Source: UBA6136 sp964344495 (GTDB taxonomy: Bacteria > Pseudomonadota > Gammaproteobacteria > Methylococcales > Methylococcaceae). Taken from it: a DNA stretch of 14,194 nucleotides. Below are positions 5,979-14,062 of this stretch, piece after piece (position 1 is the stretch's first letter; each line of letters starts with the position of its first letter). Under the pieces are notes generated by a model. It was not told the DNA's origin and made no database searches. It was given only the letters and a program-made list of their open reading frames with translations. Made by a program: the position numbers and the translations under genes. The DNA lies in the NCBI GenBank assembly GCA_964344495.1, contig CAYFNI010000059.1, positions 1-14,194 on the forward strand. The letters are read 5' to 3'.

Positions 5979-8312
5979 ATGAAAGCCGCCAAGCCCCGAC
6001 CACCGGCGCGCCGCAAGCGTTCCATCGGATGGGCGCTGCTCGGGGCGATGGCCCGCTTCGTCCTCTATCTGGCCCCGTTCGTCATCGCCGCCGGGGTGGC
6101 GTATTTCGGTTACGTCGACCGGCTGGTGCGGGAGCAGTTCGAGGGCAAGCGCTGGGCGCTGCCGGCCCGCGTCTATGCCGGTCCGGCCGAAATCTTCGTT
6201 GGCGCCGCCTACGCTGCCGACGATTTCGAGTGGCTGTTGCGGCAACTCAAGTACCGCAAGGATCCCCAGCTCGCCACCCAGGGCAGCTATGTCCGGCTGG
6301 GTGAGGAAATCGTCTTCAAGACCCGCGATTTCCAGTTTCCCGACAAACCTGAAGCGTCCCGCGAAGTACGGGCCCAGTTCGCCGACGGCCAGCCGATCCT
6401 GCTGGAAGACATGAACTCCGGCGCCGGGATCCCGCTGTTGCGGATGGAACCGGCCCAGATCGGCAGCTTCTACCCCGCCCGGCGCGAGGACCGCATCCTC
6501 ATCAAGCTGGATCAGGCGCCGGACTCGCTGCTCAAGGCGTTGTTCGCCAGCGAGGACCATGATTTTTACCGCCATCACGGCGTCTCGGTGCGCGGCATTC
6601 TGCGGGCCATCGTGGTCAACCTGCGGGCCGGCGGCATCGTCCAGGGCGGCAGTACCCTGACCCAGCAGCTGGTCAAGAATTTCTACCTGTCCTCCGAGCG
6701 AACCTGGTGGCGCAAGATCAACGAGATCGTCATGTCCATCATCATGGACGCGCGCTACTCGAAGGAGGAAATCCTTGAGGCCTACCTCAACGAGATTTAC
6801 CTCGGACAGGACGGTAGCCGCGCCGTGCATGGCTTCGGGCTGGCCAGCCAGTACTATTTCGGCCGCTCCGTCGAGGAGCTGGACCTGCACCACATCGCGC
6901 TGCTGGTGGCGCTGGTGCGGGGCCCGTCCTACTACGACCCGTACCGGGCGCCGGAGCGGGTGCTCAAGCGCCGGGACCTGATTCTGGACGAGATGGTCGA
7001 TCAGGGCTTCATCGACGCCAGCCTCGGTGCCGAGGCCAAGACCCATCCGCTGGATGTCGTGGCCGATCCGCACCAGTCGGTGACGCGCTATCCAGCCTTC
7101 ATGGATCTGGTGCGGCGGCAACTGCAGAAGGAATACCGGCCGGAAGACCTGACCTCCGAAGGGCTGCGCATCTTCACCACGCTGGATGTAACCGTGCAGC
7201 ACCAGCTCGAAACCGTCATCGCCACCCAGCTGGCGACGCTGGACAAGCATCCGCAGAAATCTCCGCTGGAAACGGCCGCCATCTTTACCCGCCGCGGCAC
7301 CGGCGAGATTGCCGCCCTGGCCGGCGGCCGCGATGCGCTCGCGACCGGCTTCAACCGGGCGCTGGACGCTTTCCGCCAGATCGGCTCGTTGTACAAGCCG
7401 GTGGTCTATCTGACCGCACTGGAGAGTCCCGACCGCTACACCGCCTCGACCCTGCTGCAGGACAGCGCTGTCCAGCTCAAGCTGCCCGGCAGCCATTGGG
7501 CGCCGAAGAATTACGACGGCCGCGAACACGGGTCAGTGCCGATGTTCCGTGCCCTGGCGCACTCGTACAACCTTGCCACCGTGCGGCTGGGGCTCGATGT
7601 CGGGATTGCGCATACGGCCCAGACCCTGCGCCGTCTGGGCGTCGAGCGGCAGGTGGAACTGGTGCCGTCCCTGTTGCTGGGAACGGCGACACTGTCGCCG
7701 CTGGAAGTCGCGCAGATGTACCAGACGCTGGCCAGCGATGGCTTCGTGACGCCCTTGCGGGCGATTCAGGCGGTGGTGTCGCCGGAAGGCAAGACGCTGC
7801 AGCGTTTCGGGCTGGATGTCCGGCAAGCGATCAATGCATCGACCGTCTATGTCCTCAACACCCTGCTCAAGGAAGTCATGCGCAGCGGCACCGGCAAGCC
7901 GGCCTTCAGCCTGATGCCGGATACGCTGGCGCCGGCCGGCAAGACCGGCACCACCAACGAATTGCGTGACAGCTGGTTCGCCGGCTTCACCGGCGATTAT
8001 CTGGGCGTGGTCTGGATCGGTCGCGACGACAACCAGCCGGCCGGCCTGACCGGCGCCGAAGGGGCGTTGAAGGTCTGGGCCTCGGCCATGAACAAGGTCA
8101 GCCGCGAACCGCTGGAGCTGGACAAGCCCGACTCGGTCGACCTGGTCTGGGTCGATGCCCAGCGGGGCGGCCGTTCGCAGGAAGGCTGCCCGGGTGCGAT
8201 TCCGATGCCCTTCCTGCAGGGTACCGGACCCGACCACGATGCCGCCTGTGGCGGCGGTGGGGGCGGCGGCTCCACCGCCAAGCCGGCCGGCCGCAACGAC
8301 GGTCTTTTCTGA
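5979..8312 (+). CDS. mrcB: Bifunctional penicillin-binding protein 1B
   Basis: This inner-membrane enzyme polymerises lipid II into glycan strands and cross-links the stem peptides. Domains in the 777-residue product: a basic cytoplasmic tail, one membrane helix (about 17-41), and a UB2H-like linker (about 60-140) containing RVYAGP and WLLRQLKY, the feature separating PBP1b from PBP1a. A GT51 transglycosylase follows, with SEDHDFYRHHG (catalytic-type Glu192) and QGGSTLTQQLVKN, then a transpeptidase with SLYK (Ser470-Lys473), SYN (529-531) and KTGTT (655-659). All catalytic motifs are intact. The tail is unusual: Cys737 and Cys757 and a run of seven Gly before a basic end. ATG 5979 was preferred over TTG 5967 (four residues longer); neither has a good ribosome binding site. 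E. coli PBP1b (844 aa) is longer. LpoB, its usual activator, is not encoded in the window. Confidence 0.96.
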   Translation: MKAAKPRPPARRKRSIGWALLGAMARFVLYLAPFVIAAGVAYFGYVDRLVREQFEGKRWALPARVYAGPAEIFVGAAYAADDFEWLLRQLKYRKDPQLATQGSYVRLGEEIVFKTRDFQFPDKPEASREVRAQFADGQPILLEDMNSGAGIPLLRMEPAQIGSFYPARREDRILIKLDQAPDSLLKALFASEDHDFYRHHGVSVRGILRAIVVNLRAGGIVQGGSTLTQQLVKNFYLSSERTWWRKINEIVMSIIMDARYSKEEILEAYLNEIYLGQDGSRAVHGFGLASQYYFGRSVEELDLHHIALLVALVRGPSYYDPYRAPERVLKRRDLILDEMVDQGFIDASLGAEAKTHPLDVVADPHQSVTRYPAFMDLVRRQLQKEYRPEDLTSEGLRIFTTLDVTVQHQLETVIATQLATLDKHPQKSPLETAAIFTRRGTGEIAALAGGRDALATGFNRALDAFRQIGSLYKPVVYLTALESPDRYTASTLLQDSAVQLKLPGSHWAPKNYDGREHGSVPMFRALAHSYNLATVRLGLDVGIAHTAQTLRRLGVERQVELVPSLLLGTATLSPLEVAQMYQTLASDGFVTPLRAIQAVVSPEGKTLQRFGLDVRQAINASTVYVLNTLLKEVMRSGTGKPAFSLMPDTLAPAGKTGTTNELRDSWFAGFTGDYLGVVWIGRDDNQPAGLTGAEGALKVWASAMNKVSREPLELDKPDSVDLVWVDAQRGGRSQEGCPGAIPMPFLQGTGPDHDAACGGGGGGGSTAKPAGRNDGLF

Positions 8313-8326
8313 ATGCAAGGAGAGCC

Positions 8327-9160
8327 ATGACAACGCCCCGTTCCGTCCTGATTACCGGCTGTTCCTCGGGTATCGGGCTGTGTGCTGCACAGACCCTGCG
8401 CGCGCGCGGCTATCGCGTGTTCGCAACCGCCCGTCAGGCGGCCGATGTCGAACGTCTGCGCGCCGACGGATTTGAAGCCTGCCAGCTTGATCTGGCCGAC
8501 TCCGACTCGATCCGGCAGGCCGTGGCCCAGGTGCTGGAAGCCACCGGCGGGACGCTGTATGGCCTGTTCAACAACGGTGCCTACGGCCAGCCGGGGGCGG
8601 TCGAGGATTTGCGCCGCGAGGTCCTGCGCGAACAGTTTGAAACCAACCTGTTCGGTACCCACGAACTGACCTGTCTGCTGATCCCGGCCATGCGCCGCCA
8701 GGGTGTGGGGCGCATTGTCCAGAACAGTTCGGTGCTCGGGTTTGCCGCCATGCGCTACCGCGGCGCCTACAACGCCAGCAAATTCGCGCTGGAAGGCCTG
8801 TCCGACACCTTGCGGCTGGAGTTGGCCGGCACCGGCATCGACGTCTGCCTGATCGAGCCGGGGCCGATCCTGAGCCGCTTCCGCGACAATGCCTTCGCCC
8901 AGTATCGGCGCCATATCCAGCCCGAACAGAGCCCGCACCGCGCGACCTATCAGGCCATGGAAGCGCGCCTGCAGACGGTTGGTCCTGCGGTGCCGTTCAC
9001 GCTCGGGCCGGAGGCCGTGGTTGACAAGCTGATCCACGCGCTGGAGGCCCGGCGGCCCAGAGCCCGCTACTACGTCACCGTGCCGACTTACCTGTTCGGC
9101 TACCTGAAGCGGCTGCTGCCGACCCGCACGCTGGACTGGCTGCTGGCCAAGGTCGGCTGA
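8327..9160 (+). CDS. ybbO: Short-chain dehydrogenase, YbbO-like aldehyde reductase
   Basis: This is a classical short-chain dehydrogenase of 277 residues. The nucleotide-binding motif is TGCSSGIG (10-17), FNNGAYG (81-87) replaces the usual NNAG, and the catalytic residues are Ser135, Tyr148 and Lys152 (YNASK). Beyond the general fold it resembles E. coli YbbO, an NADP-dependent reductase of medium- and long-chain aldehydes, as I remember it: SVLITGCSSGIG at the start, then LIPAMRRQGVGRIVQ, CLIEPGPI, FTLGPEAVVDKLIHALE, and a C-terminal hydrophobic stretch with LKRLLPTR. YbbO is therefore the best guess, but substrate cannot be read from sequence. A strong AAGGAGAG ribosome binding site (8317-8324) precedes ATG 8327. 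It starts 14 bases after mrcB and probably shares its transcript. A GC-rich hairpin without a T-run follows (9161-9183). Confidence 0.93.
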   Translation: MTTPRSVLITGCSSGIGLCAAQTLRARGYRVFATARQAADVERLRADGFEACQLDLADSDSIRQAVAQVLEATGGTLYGLFNNGAYGQPGAVEDLRREVLREQFETNLFGTHELTCLLIPAMRRQGVGRIVQNSSVLGFAAMRYRGAYNASKFALEGLSDTLRLELAGTGIDVCLIEPGPILSRFRDNAFAQYRRHIQPEQSPHRATYQAMEARLQTVGPAVPFTLGPEAVVDKLIHALEARRPRARYYVTVPTYLFGYLKRLLPTRTLDWLLAKVG

Positions 9161-9183
9161 CCGGCGGCGGGGAACACCGCCGG
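9161..9183 (+). repeat. GC-rich stem-loop after the ybbO-like gene
   Basis: CCGGCGG (9161-9167) pairs exactly with CCGCCGG (9177-9183) across a 9-base loop, starting at the base after the stop codon. No T-run follows, so it is not a standard intrinsic terminator; it may stabilise the mRNA end or slow polymerase. Confidence 0.45.
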
Positions 9184-9229
9184 CCGGGGGAAGTCCCACA
9201 GGTCGATGTTTTCTCCCCCAGGATGTCCC

Positions 9230-9406
9230 ATGATCAACTCAGCCCTCATGATTCTGGTCGGTGCCATTGGCATGGCCCTGCTCGACAACGACCCCACCCG
9301 CGTCTCGCTGGAAGAATGGGCCATTTACGGGGTGATGCTGCTGGCCGCCTGGCGACTGGTGCAAGACATGATCCAGCTGATCCGCGACCACGAGGGCGGG
9401 ATCTGA
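9230..9406 (+). CDS. Small membrane protein, 58 aa
   Basis: I do not recognise this protein. It has two hydrophobic stretches, at about 4-18 (ALMILVGAIGMALL) and about 30-46 (WAIYGVMLLAAWRLV). They are joined by a short polar turn (DNDPTRVSLEE), and a charged tail follows. A small hairpin membrane protein is the simplest reading. ATG 9230 was chosen because CAGGA at 9219-9223 stands at the right distance; ATG 9206 in the same frame would add eight residues without a clear binding site. The protein has Asp, Glu and Arg where a real soluble tail would have them, and an obvious ribosome binding site, which supports a genuine gene. It ends one base short of the stop codon of the RND pump on the other strand, so the two transcripts must collide or overlap. 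Function unknown. Confidence 0.65.
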   Translation: MINSALMILVGAIGMALLDNDPTRVSLEEWAIYGVMLLAAWRLVQDMIQLIRDHEGGI

Positions 9407-9407
9407 G

Positions 9408-12400
9408 TCACTCCGCCGCGGCTGCGGTCTGGCTGGCGCCGAAACGGCCGTAACGGGCGAACACCGTTGGCAGAATCAGCAGCGTCAGCAGGGTCGAGGA
9501 CACCAGCCCGCCGATGATGACCGCCGCCATCGGACCCATGATTTCGCGCCCGGGGTTGTCGCTGTTGACGGCAATCGGCAGCAGGGCCAGCGCCGTGACC
9601 AACGCCGTCATCAGAATCGACGGCAGGCGCTGCTGAGCGCCGAGGATTGCGGTGTCCACCGACCAGGGTCGGCCCTCGGTCTCGGTCAGGTGCCGGTAAT
9701 GCGAAACCAGCATGATCGCGTTGCGGACCGTGATGCCGAACAGGGTCACGAAGCCCACCATCGATCCGACCGACAGCGTGCCGTCCGTCAGCAGCGCCGC
9801 GATCACCCCACCCGCCAGCGAGAACGGCAGGTTCAGCAGGGTCAGCAGGACATGCCACAGGCGGCCGATGGCGACGTAAATCAGGACCAGCACGCCGGCG
9901 CCGGCCAGCAGGGCATGCAGTAACAATTCCTGCCGGGCCTCACCCTGTTCCACCGCGGCGCCGGTGAACTCCGGCGTGATGTCGGGCGGAAAATGCACCT
10001 CGGTCAGCACCCGCTGGCGCAGTTCATTCATGAACGATTGCAGGTCGCGACCCTGCACATTGGCGGTGACGGTCTGCACCCGCTGCCCGGCGCGGTGCAG
10101 GATGTTGTAGCGACCGCCAACCTGCTCGATCTCGGCCAGCTGGCCCAGCTCCACCAGCAGCCCATCGGCGGTTTTCAGCGGCAGATGCGCCAGCGTCGCC
10201 ACCTGCTGGCGCGCGGCGGGCGGCAAGGTGACGGCTACCTCGTAGGCGCGGTTTTCCAGATAGTACTGGCCGACCCGCTGGCCTTGCAGCGCGGCCTGGA
10301 GGATCTCCGCCGTTTCCAGCGGCCGCAGCCCGACACTGGACAGGGCCTCGGGATGCAGTCGCACCTGCAGCAGCGGCGTACCCGGCGGCGAACGCAACTG
10401 CACATCGGTGGCGCCCGGCAGCCGCCGGATCAGAGCGGCCAGTTCCTGCGCCGTATCATCCAGTTGCGCCAGATCGGGCCCGTACACATTGACCACTACC
10501 GGCGAGGTATAGCCGGAGATGGTTTCCTCCACCCGCTCGGTCAGAAAGGTATTGGCCTCGAACAGGATGCCCGGATAGGCCCGCAAACGGTCGCGCAGAC
10601 GCGCCAGCACCCCGGCCTGCTCCTGACCCGACAGAGGTTCCAGCCGCACCTCGTACTCGCTGTAATGGCTGCCATAGGTATCCGCGCCGCGTTCGGCGCG
10701 CCCGGCCCATTGGGAGGTCGACACCACGCCCGGAATCTCGAGAAATTGCCGCGTCAGCTGGCCGCCGACCCGCATCGACTCCTGCAGCGAGGTGCCGGGC
10801 AGGCTGGCGGTATGGACGATGTAATGACCCTCGCGCAGGTCCGGCAGAAACTCCCCGCCCAGGGCCGGCAGCAGGGCCAGCCCCAGTCCGCAGGCACCCA
10901 GCCCGGCCCCCATCGCCAGCCGTGGCCGTTGCGCCAGCTGCTGCAGCCAGGCCGCGTAGCGTGGCTGCAGCCAGCGGATCAGCGGCGGGGTCTGCGCCTC
11001 CGCCGGCACTGCCGCTGAGGCGTCCGCCCCGCGCCGGCTCTCGTTCGCCAGCAACCGGTAGCAGAGCGCCGGCGTCACCGTCAGGGCGACCAGCAGCGAC
11101 ATCAGGATGGACAGAATGTAGGCATCGCCCAGCGGCGCGAACAGCCGGCCGGCGACCCCGCCCAGGGTCAGCAGCGGCAGGAATACCAGCGCCACGATAA
11201 AACTGGCATACACCACCGAACCGCGGACTTCCATCGACGCCTCGAAGACGATGCGGAAAGCCGACACCGGCCGGGCACGCAACCGGTTCTCGCGCAGGCG
11301 GCGGAAGATGTTTTCGGTGTCGATGATGGCATCGTCCACCACTTCGCCCAGGGCGATCGCCAGCCCGCCGAGCACCATGATGTTGAGATGCACGCCCAGC
11401 GCCAGCAGGCTGACTACCGCGGCCAGCAGCGACAGGGGAATCGCCAGCGCCGGGATCAGCGCGGTGCGCAGATTGAACAGGAACAGGTACAGCACACCCA
11501 CCACCAGCAGGCCGCCGATCAGGAGGTGGCCGGACAGGTTCTGCAGCGAACGCTCGATGTAATCGGCCGGGCGGAACAGTTGCGGGTAGAAATCGATCCC
11601 CTGCTGGCTGAACAGGGTCTTGAAATCGGCCAGCACGCGCTCGACCGCCCGCGAGACGCTCAGCGTGTTGGCGCCATACTGGCCGATGATCATCATCACG
11701 ATGCCCGGCTGCCCGCCGATGGCGGCGGCGCCGATCGGCGGGCGGGCGCCGGTGACCACGGTGGCGACATCGCCCAGGGTGACCTGCTGGCCGTCCCTGC
11801 GCAACAGCACCACCTGCCGCAGCCGCTCGGCCGTGTTCGGCAGGCCGACGAGGTTGATGGCGATGCGCTGATTGGCGTTTTCGATGAATCCTGAACCCGG
11901 CATGCCGGTGGCCTGACGGGCGGCAATCAGCACATCGTCGATCGACAACCCGTGCCGCCGCAGCCGGTCGAAATCGGGCTGGATTTGCAGTTGCCGGATT
12001 TCGCCGCCGAACACGTTCACGTCCGCCACGCCCGGCACCGCCAGCAGGCGCGGGGCGATGGTCCAGTCGACCCGATCGCGCAGGTCCATCAGGCTGTGCC
12101 GGTCCGACCGCAGACCAATAGTCAGCACGGTAGCGGATGAGGACGACAGCGGCACGATCACCGGCGGCGCGGCCCCCGCCGGCAATTCGCCGACCAGCGC
12201 GTTCAGCCGTTCGCCGACCAGCTGGCGGTTGCGGTAGAGGTCGGTGCCATCCTTGAAGATGGCGGTGACCACGGACAGCCCCTGAATGGATTCGGAGCGC
12301 AGGGTATCGAGGCCGATCAGGCCCGCCAGATGTTTTTCGATGCGCTGGGTGACCAGGGTTTCAGTCTGTTCCGCGGTCAGGCCCTGCGCTTCCGTCTGCA

Positions 12401-12545
12401 CGATGACCCGCGGCGCCGCGAACTCGGGAAAGATGTCCAGCCCGGCATGACCCAGCCGGTACGCCCCATAGACCAGCAGCAGCAGCGCCAGCATGAGGAC
12501 GACGCCGGACTGGCGGACCGAAAAGCGGATCAGGTTCCCGAGCAC
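9408..12545 (-). CDS. Heavy-metal efflux RND permease, CzcA-like
   Basis: An inner-membrane RND pump that would use the proton gradient to expel metal ions. It has 1045 residues with the duplicated RND layout: a first membrane helix (about 14-30), a large periplasmic loop, a helix bundle, a second loop and a second bundle. The TM4 proton-relay motif reads ALGEVVDDAIIDTEN (398-412), with Asp404 and Glu411 at the CzcA Asp408 and Glu415 positions but Ala where CzcA has Asp402. The three methionines of the CusA Cu/Ag site are not conserved (see findings), so a divalent or unknown substrate is more likely. Start: GTG 12545 (upstream AGGGA) fits the family N-terminus LGNLIRFSVRQ; GTG 12575 would add ten residues. 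No adaptor (CzcB) or outer-membrane (CzcC) gene adjoins it. The gene is complete. Confidence 0.94.
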   Translation of the reverse strand: MLGNLIRFSVRQSGVVLMLALLLLVYGAYRLGHAGLDIFPEFAAPRVIVQTEAQGLTAEQTETLVTQRIEKHLAGLIGLDTLRSESIQGLSVVTAIFKDGTDLYRNRQLVGERLNALVGELPAGAAPPVIVPLSSSSATVLTIGLRSDRHSLMDLRDRVDWTIAPRLLAVPGVADVNVFGGEIRQLQIQPDFDRLRRHGLSIDDVLIAARQATGMPGSGFIENANQRIAINLVGLPNTAERLRQVVLLRRDGQQVTLGDVATVVTGARPPIGAAAIGGQPGIVMMIIGQYGANTLSVSRAVERVLADFKTLFSQQGIDFYPQLFRPADYIERSLQNLSGHLLIGGLLVVGVLYLFLFNLRTALIPALAIPLSLLAAVVSLLALGVHLNIMVLGGLAIALGEVVDDAIIDTENIFRRLRENRLRARPVSAFRIVFEASMEVRGSVVYASFIVALVFLPLLTLGGVAGRLFAPLGDAYILSILMSLLVALTVTPALCYRLLANESRRGADASAAVPAEAQTPPLIRWLQPRYAAWLQQLAQRPRLAMGAGLGACGLGLALLPALGGEFLPDLREGHYIVHTASLPGTSLQESMRVGGQLTRQFLEIPGVVSTSQWAGRAERGADTYGSHYSEYEVRLEPLSGQEQAGVLARLRDRLRAYPGILFEANTFLTERVEETISGYTSPVVVNVYGPDLAQLDDTAQELAALIRRLPGATDVQLRSPPGTPLLQVRLHPEALSSVGLRPLETAEILQAALQGQRVGQYYLENRAYEVAVTLPPAARQQVATLAHLPLKTADGLLVELGQLAEIEQVGGRYNILHRAGQRVQTVTANVQGRDLQSFMNELRQRVLTEVHFPPDITPEFTGAAVEQGEARQELLLHALLAGAGVLVLIYVAIGRLWHVLLTLLNLPFSLAGGVIAALLTDGTLSVGSMVGFVTLFGITVRNAIMLVSHYRHLTETEGRPWSVDTAILGAQQRLPSILMTALVTALALLPIAVNSDNPGREIMGPMAAVIIGGLVSSTLLTLLILPTVFARYGRFGASQTAAAAE

Positions 12546-12806
12546 TGAAAGACTGTCCCTGCGGCAAATGAACACGCGCCATTATCCACCACCGGCGCCG
12601 CCCTCACATCCGCCGCGGCGCGGGCCCGTCTGCGAGGGGTGGGATCGTCACACCCGGACCGGTAACCCGCTGGATGTTCCTGCGGCCGCAACCGCGGTAA
12701 CATCGGGGCCATCGCGGGCGGTCTGATCCGGCGCACCCGTGCCTGCTTCCTCTGTCCCGTCCGTCCGAGCGGGGCGGTTCACCCTGTAGCGAGTTGCGAC
12801 GCTGTC
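12546..12806. promoter_or_regulatory. Divergent intergenic region, pump / hypA
   Basis: About 260 bases between two divergent genes, so promoters for both should lie here. For the pump, GATAAT on the - strand at 12581-12586 could be a -10 box giving a start near 12574, which would favour translation from GTG 12545; I see no good -35. For hypA I see neither a sigma-70 pair nor a sigma-54 GG/GC element at the correct spacing. The 7-mer CGGTAAC occurs twice in direct orientation (12660-12666 and 12695-12701). No recognisable NikR site was found. Confidence 0.4.
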
Positions 12807-13163
12807 ATGCACGAACTGTCACTGTGCGAGAACCTGATTGATCAGCTGACCGCGCTGACGCGCCAGCACGCGGCACTGGGCGTGAGCCGGGTAGTGGTGC
12901 AGGTCGGCGGATTATCCGGTGTCGAACCGCAGTTGCTGGCCACGGCGTTCGAGATCGCGCGGGCGGGCACGGTCGCGGCTGAGGCGGAACTGATCACCGA
13001 ATGCACCCCGCCGGAAGTGCACTGCAGCGCCTGTGCGGCGGACTCGGCGACGCGGGCCAATGACCTGCGCTGTCCCGTCTGCGGCAGCGAAGCCACCGAA
13101 CTGATCGCCGGCCAGAGCCTCATTCTGGCGCAGGTCGAACTGCTCCGGCCGGCGATGCCTTGA
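12807..13163 (+). CDS. hypA: Hydrogenase nickel-incorporation protein HypA
   Basis: HypA delivers nickel to the large subunit of [NiFe] hydrogenase together with HypB. The 118-residue product begins MHELSLCENL, where the N-terminus and His2 form the nickel site, with the conserved Glu3 beside it. LSGVEPQLLATAFE (36-49) is typical of the family. The structural zinc site is the two pairs CSAC (Cys73, Cys76) and CPVC (Cys89, Cys92). Length and all metal ligands are standard, so the protein should be functional. The start is fixed by the MHE motif, although no clear ribosome binding site precedes it. It is the first gene of the hypA-hypB-hypF set; hypB follows after 43 bases. Confidence 0.97.
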   Translation: MHELSLCENLIDQLTALTRQHAALGVSRVVVQVGGLSGVEPQLLATAFEIARAGTVAAEAELITECTPPEVHCSACAADSATRANDLRCPVCGSEATELIAGQSLILAQVELLRPAMP

Positions 13164-13206
13164 ACCGCACGCGCCGAATTCAACCCCGACCCTGAGGGAT
13201 CACACC

Positions 13207-14043
13207 ATGTGCACGACCTGTGGCTGCCACATCACCGACGGCAATCGTCATCTGCTGACGCGGCCGGATTCGACGCCGCTCTGGGGCCGGAACCCGGCCG
13301 GGGTGCTGAACGGGCTGCTGGAGCACAACGACCGTCAGGCCCAGGCCAACCGGGCGCGTCTGGACCGCCACCGGGTGCTGACGATCAACCTCATGTCCTC
13401 GCCCGGATCGGGCAAGACCCTGCTGCTGGAGGCCACCATCCGGCAGCTGGCCGGGCGGTTGCGGATCGGTGTCATCGAGGGCGATCTCGACACCGAAAAC
13501 GATGCCGAGCGGATCCGCGCCCTCGGTATTCCGGCGCATCAGATCACGACCGGCACCGCCTGCCATCTCGACGCGCATCTGGTCGGCGGCGGGCTGGATC
13601 GGCTGGACCTCGCGGCGCTTGATGTCCTGTTCATCGAAAATGTCGGCAATCTGGTCTGTCCCGCCAGCTTCGATCTTGGCCATCACCGCAACGTCACGCT
13701 GCTGTCGGTGACCGAAGGCGACGACAAGCCGGCCAAGTACCCGGTGATGTTTCGCGCCGCCGATCTGCTGCTGATCAGCAAGACCGATCTGCTGCCGTAT
13801 CTGGAGGAGTTTTCCCCCGACCGGGCCGAAGCCGCCCTGCGCCGGCTGGCGTCCCAGTCACCGGCACTGCGGCTGTCGGCCAAAAACGGCGCCGGACTGG
13901 CGGACTGGATCGGCTGGCTGGAATCGGAACTGGCCGGCTACCGGCAGCGGCTCGACCAGCAGCAGACGCTGCAGCCGCGCATTGAGTCCGACGGCCGCCG
14001 CCTGCAGCCGCCCGAGCCGGTCATCACCTTCCGGCCGGTGTGA
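13207..14043 (+). CDS. hypB: Hydrogenase nickel-insertion GTPase HypB
   Basis: HypB is a GTPase that loads nickel into the hydrogenase active site with HypA. The 278-residue product opens with MCTTCGC, the CxxCGC high-affinity nickel site seen in E. coli HypB. The G domain has the P-loop SSPGSGKT (64-71), EGDLDTENDAERI (91-103) and SKTD (191-194). The second metal site at the dimer interface is Cys119-His120 in TGTACHLDAH plus Cys151 in ENVGNLVCPASFDLG, matching E. coli Cys166, His167 and Cys198 from memory. No histidine-rich nickel-storage stretch is present, so it is probably an insertion GTPase without a storage role. Some 40 residues of Gln/Arg/Pro-rich tail follow the G domain. GAGGGAT (13194-13200) is the ribosome binding site. 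Confidence 0.98.
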   Translation: MCTTCGCHITDGNRHLLTRPDSTPLWGRNPAGVLNGLLEHNDRQAQANRARLDRHRVLTINLMSSPGSGKTLLLEATIRQLAGRLRIGVIEGDLDTENDAERIRALGIPAHQITTGTACHLDAHLVGGGLDRLDLAALDVLFIENVGNLVCPASFDLGHHRNVTLLSVTEGDDKPAKYPVMFRAADLLLISKTDLLPYLEEFSPDRAEAALRRLASQSPALRLSAKNGAGLADWIGWLESELAGYRQRLDQQQTLQPRIESDGRRLQPPEPVITFRPV

Positions 14044-14062
14044 GTCCGACCGCCCGCACGCC

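Noticed and set aside
5916..7529. 537-codon - strand open frame opposite mrcB
   Set aside because: It is the complement of a complete PBP1b gene with all catalytic motifs; no domain is visible on the other strand.
9161..9183. Stem-loop after the ybbO-like gene as an intrinsic terminator
   Set aside because: No T-run follows the stem, so it was listed only as a repeat.
9223..9453. Alternative 76-codon frame over the miniprotein
   Set aside because: It lacks hydrophobic segments and runs into the pump's 3' end; the frame starting at 9230 has the better ribosome binding site and a membrane-protein pattern.
9993..11018. 341-codon + strand open frame opposite the RND pump
   Set aside because: It is Gln/His/Arg-rich and low in complexity, as expected for an antisense shadow; the pump frame is fully conserved.
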